This document shows, in pieces, positions 5,106 through 7,734 of a stretch of DNA of 7,734 nt. How positions within the stretch are numbered: the stretch's first letter is position 1; every line of letters starts with the position of its first letter. Position numbers and translations under genes: made by a program. The stretch covers positions 1-7,734 of the forward strand of contig PBOV01000050.1 of assembly GCA_002724505.1 (NCBI GenBank), read 5' to 3'. The notes beneath the pieces are model-generated. The model had not been told where the DNA came from, searched no databases, and saw only the letters and a program-made list of their open reading frames with translations. This DNA is from Rhodospirillaceae bacterium. GTDB lineage: Bacteria > Pseudomonadota > Alphaproteobacteria > MPNO01 > UBA2964.

Positions 5106-6731
5106 TTGGAAAATCTTCAGGAATTCGACTATATTATTGTGGGCGCTGGATCGGCGGGTTGCGTTCTTGCAAACCGATTGAGTGCTGATCCTAACAATCG
5201 TGTCTTACTTCTGGAGGCGGGTCCCGCTGATCGAAACCCCCTAATTCATCTGCCGGTTGGGCCCGCTAGGGTCATAAACGATCCAAAATACGATTGGTGC
5301 TATGAAACCGAACCACAAGTCAATCTCGGCGGGCGTAAAATTGCATGGACAAGGGGTAAAACTTTAGGCGGTTCGTCATCTCTTAATGGCATGGTCTACA
5401 TCCGCGGTCATTCCATGGACTATAATTTATGGGCCCAACGTGGCCTGAAAGGCTGGGCCTATGAAGATGTCCTACCTTACTTTAAAAAAGCAGAGAATAA
5501 TGAACGGGGGAATGATGACTTTCATGGCACAAATGGCCCACTAAATGTTACGGAGGGGGTCCAAAACCATGAGCTTTACAATACTTTTATATCCGCCGGG
5601 AAGCAGGCGGGGCATCCGCTGAATGATGATTTTAATGGTGTTGAACAAGAAGGCATTGGCCGATTTCAGTTTACAATAAAAAACGCCCGGCGCTGGAGTG
5701 CCGCAGTCGCTTATCTCCGACCTGCAAGATCACGGCGCAATTTGATTATTCAGACCGGCGCTATAACTCAACGCATAACGTTTGACGGCAAGCGTGCGAC
5801 TAACGTCACGTACAAACATAAAGGCAGCGTTAAAGGCGCTATAGCTCATCGGGAAATCATTCTCGCCGGCGGCGCCATCAATTCTCCCCAACTCCTAATG
5901 CTATCAGGGATCGGTGATACAAACGCACTCAAGGCTCTTGGAATTAACACATTGGTAAACCGACCCGATGTCGGAAAAAATCTTCAAGACCACCTATCAA
6001 TTAGGGTCATGCATCAATCAAATATTCCTACCATCACCGACGAATTAAGTAAATTCGAGCGGGGAATATTCGCCGTAATCCGCGCCGTTCTTTTTCGCAA
6101 CGGCCCGGCGGCGGGTTTTCCCTTGGCCGGCGGCGCTTTTCTAAAGACGTCTCCTGATTTGGAAATGCCGGACATCCAAATCCATTTTAGCCCCGGGAAT
6201 TTAATGTCAATTCATCGGAAACCATTTGCTAAACCGGCAACCGACCATACGCGGCCAGATGCTTTCATGTGTCACGCCTGTCAGCTGCGCCCGCAAAGCC
6301 GCGGCGAAATATTACTACGAACGGCTGCCCCTGAAATTCCGCCGATCATGGAGCCAAACTATTTGTCCGCCGAATATGACCGTCAGGTCATGCGCGCTGG
6401 TTTTAAAATAGCTAGAAACCTTTTATCCCAACCTGCTTTTGCCGAATACAGTAAGGGTGAAATTTGGCCTGGCCCGAACATCCAAACCGATGATGAAATA
6501 GATGATTTTATTTCTAGGGCCGCAAGCACAGTCTATCACCCCGTTGGCACCTGCCGTATGGGGACTGATGAAGCAGCTGTCTTAGACGGAGCACTAAAGG
6601 TCCGCGGTGTAAGCGGGTTGCGGGTCGTTGATGCCTCAGTCATGCCCACATTGGTGGGAGGAAATACCAACGCGCCCACCATCATGATCGCCGAGAAAGC
6701 GTCTGATATGATTTTGGCGGAGCAATCGTAA
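5106..6731 (+). CDS. GMC-family FAD-dependent alcohol/choline dehydrogenase-like oxidoreductase
   Basis: This 541-residue flavoenzyme is full length for the bacterial GMC family. It is expected to oxidise a primary alcohol to an aldehyde with bound FAD, passing electrons to a quinone or other acceptor. The FAD dinucleotide motif is G13-x-G15-x-x-G18, with E37 at the end of strand 2 (L-L-L-E-A-G) for the ribose. GMC signature 1 is R83-G-K-T-L-G-G-S-S-S-L-N and signature 2 is G255-G-A-I-N-S-P-Q-L-L. The catalytic pair is H478 (Y-H-P-V-G-T-C-R-M-G) and N522 (G-G-N-T-N-A-P-T), 44 residues apart as in choline oxidase H466/N510. The sequence style resembles AlkJ-type alcohol dehydrogenase as much as choline dehydrogenase BetA, and no betaine genes are adjacent, so choline should not be assumed. 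There is no signal peptide; the enzyme is cytoplasmic or loosely membrane-bound. The start is TTG with AGAGGG nine bases upstream. It lies between an EamA transporter and an MFS transporter on the same strand. Confidence 0.93.
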   Translation: MENLQEFDYIIVGAGSAGCVLANRLSADPNNRVLLLEAGPADRNPLIHLPVGPARVINDPKYDWCYETEPQVNLGGRKIAWTRGKTLGGSSSLNGMVYIRGHSMDYNLWAQRGLKGWAYEDVLPYFKKAENNERGNDDFHGTNGPLNVTEGVQNHELYNTFISAGKQAGHPLNDDFNGVEQEGIGRFQFTIKNARRWSAAVAYLRPARSRRNLIIQTGAITQRITFDGKRATNVTYKHKGSVKGAIAHREIILAGGAINSPQLLMLSGIGDTNALKALGINTLVNRPDVGKNLQDHLSIRVMHQSNIPTITDELSKFERGIFAVIRAVLFRNGPAAGFPLAGGAFLKTSPDLEMPDIQIHFSPGNLMSIHRKPFAKPATDHTRPDAFMCHACQLRPQSRGEILLRTAAPEIPPIMEPNYLSAEYDRQVMRAGFKIARNLLSQPAFAEYSKGEIWPGPNIQTDDEIDDFISRAASTVYHPVGTCRMGTDEAAVLDGALKVRGVSGLRVVDASVMPTLVGGNTNAPTIMIAEKASDMILAEQS

Positions 6732-6804
6732 CGTGATAACCTAAACTCTATACTAATTTTGCAGATCGTACCCTGCATCTATTCATTACAACGCCGGAAA
6801 AACT

Positions 6805-7734
6805 GTGACCAACGAGCCTCCCTCAGGGAAAACCCGTAAACCCCAGAATGTTGCCGTTACTGGACCTGTGACCGGTATCGCCGCCCTCCGCTACCGCGAC
6901 TTACGGTTGCTGATTATTGGCAAAGTTTTTGGCTGGATTCCACTTTATATGGTCGTAACCGCTATCGGGTATCAGGTATATGACATTACCGGCAAAGTTG
7001 AAAATCTTGCTTATATCGGCTTGGCTACCTTTGCGCCCGCAATAGGTCTATCCTTAATAACCGGATACGTCGCCGACCTATTTGACCGGAGACTAGTCGT
7101 TGGCGCTTGCTATGCGATTGTTAGCTTCTCCGCAATTTTATTTCTCATGTGGTCATTAGGAGACCTTTCCGAGGTATGGCCAGTCTTTGTAATTTTATTT
7201 GTGCTCGGCACCGGACGAGCATTTTATCATCCAGCAGCAAACTCATTACTACCTAACCTCGTTCCACCCGAGATATTTCCAAACGCCGTAGCCTGGCACA
7301 CAAGTACTAATAAGGTTGCGCAAACTGTCGGGCCAATGCTGGGTGGCTTGTTCTATCTTGCTGGGCCAGAGTATGTGTATGCGATCTCAGCCGCTGGTTT
7401 AGCGATAAGCGCAATCACAAGTTTGTTCATAAAAACTAGGACAGGCCGAGCCGGGAAAGAACCCACCAGCTGGAGAGTGCTTCTTGCCGGCCTGCGTTAT
7501 GTTTATGAAAAGAAAATAATTTTTGGGGCTATTACGCTCGATTTGTTTGTGGTGTTGCTGGGTGGTGTCACCGCACTATTACCTGTCTTCGCGAAGGACA
7601 TTCTGGATGTCGGACCTACCGGTGCTGGCTTTCTTAGAGGCGCTATCGCCGCTGGTTCGTTGGCTACTGGCATAGCTTTGACTCGCGTCAGCATGACCCG
7701 CGCAGTAGGCTCAACACTTTATATCAGTATTTTT
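6805..7734 (+). CDS. EntS-like major facilitator superfamily transporter (partial, C-terminus beyond window)
   Basis: An open frame of 310 codons runs without a stop from GTG 6805 to the right edge, where it is cut off; a complete protein of this type has about 400-420 residues. A polar tail of about 25 residues is followed by L-R-Y-R-D-L-R, a typical opening for the MFS_3/EntS group, then about eight membrane helices. MFS motif A sits between helices 2 and 3: G87-Y-V-A-D91-L-F-D-R95-R96. R138-A-F-Y-H-P-A-A-N with P-N-L-V-P, and later G-P-M-L-G-G, match the helix 4-5 region of the same group. Relatives such as EntS export siderophores, but many have unknown cargo, so drug or metabolite efflux is the most that can be said. 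GTG 6805 is the first ordinary start after an in-frame TAA (6754-6756) and has only a weak GGAAA upstream; GTG 6868 is an alternative. It lies 73 bases after the GMC oxidoreductase gene with no terminator seen, so co-transcription is plausible. Confidence 0.91.
   Translation, partial: MTNEPPSGKTRKPQNVAVTGPVTGIAALRYRDLRLLIIGKVFGWIPLYMVVTAIGYQVYDITGKVENLAYIGLATFAPAIGLSLITGYVADLFDRRLVVGACYAIVSFSAILFLMWSLGDLSEVWPVFVILFVLGTGRAFYHPAANSLLPNLVPPEIFPNAVAWHTSTNKVAQTVGPMLGGLFYLAGPEYVYAISAAGLAISAITSLFIKTRTGRAGKEPTSWRVLLAGLRYVYEKKIIFGAITLDLFVVLLGGVTALLPVFAKDILDVGPTGAGFLRGAIAAGSLATGIALTRVSMTRAVGSTLYISIF

Noticed and set aside
5865..6136. GCCGGCGGCGC repeated at 5865-5875 and 6126-6136.
   Set aside because: Both copies encode the same short Ala-Gly-Gly-Ala peptide in the GMC protein, so shared amino acids and a G/C-rich codon choice explain it.
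6732..6804. GCAG...CTGC short hairpin in the gap between the GMC and MFS genes as a possible terminator.
   Set aside because: The stem is only four base pairs and no T run follows.
7503..7694. A 63-codon open frame on the minus strand near the right edge.
   Set aside because: It is antisense to the MFS transporter frame, which is open for 310 codons with clear family motifs.

Overview
The window looks like ordinary chromosome from an alphaproteobacterium of moderate G+C content (near half, judged by eye). The best lineage clues are an IalB-family secreted protein at the left end and a short SpoU-type methyltransferase of a form I associate with alphaproteobacteria. Both are family-level impressions from memory, not searches. 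I see no tRNA, rRNA, CRISPR array, insertion sequence, integrase or phage gene. Every gap between genes is about 110 bases or less, so no long stretch is unexplained.

Left half, minus strand (read right to left): acetoacetyl-CoA synthetase (TTG start at 3974), a Sir2-type NAD-dependent protein deacylase (probable TTG start at 1953), a SpoU/TrmH-type RNA methyltransferase, and an IalB-family secreted protein. Gaps are 68, 66 and 35 bases and I see no factor-independent terminator between them, so one transcript from the 3975-4077 region is plausible. The pairing of the first two is the most meaningful context here. AMP-forming acyl-CoA synthetases are inactivated by acylation of a C-terminal lysine and reactivated by sirtuins, and the synthetase here keeps that lysine (K612).

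Right half, plus strand: a ten-helix EamA/DMT transporter, an FAD-dependent GMC oxidoreductase resembling AlkJ-type alcohol dehydrogenases and choline dehydrogenases, and the first 310 codons of an EntS-like major facilitator transporter that runs off the right edge. Together they could form an uptake-oxidation-efflux set, but the substrates cannot be read from the sequence.

The two halves diverge from a 103-base intergenic region that carries a nested dyad (4009-4071), the best candidate operator in the window. A second, 11-bp perfect inverted repeat nearly fills the gap between the sirtuin and methyltransferase genes. Three of the seven genes seem to start with TTG and one with GTG. I do not find a clear new multi-gene system. 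The points most worth testing are the synthetase/sirtuin pairing and the two inverted repeats.
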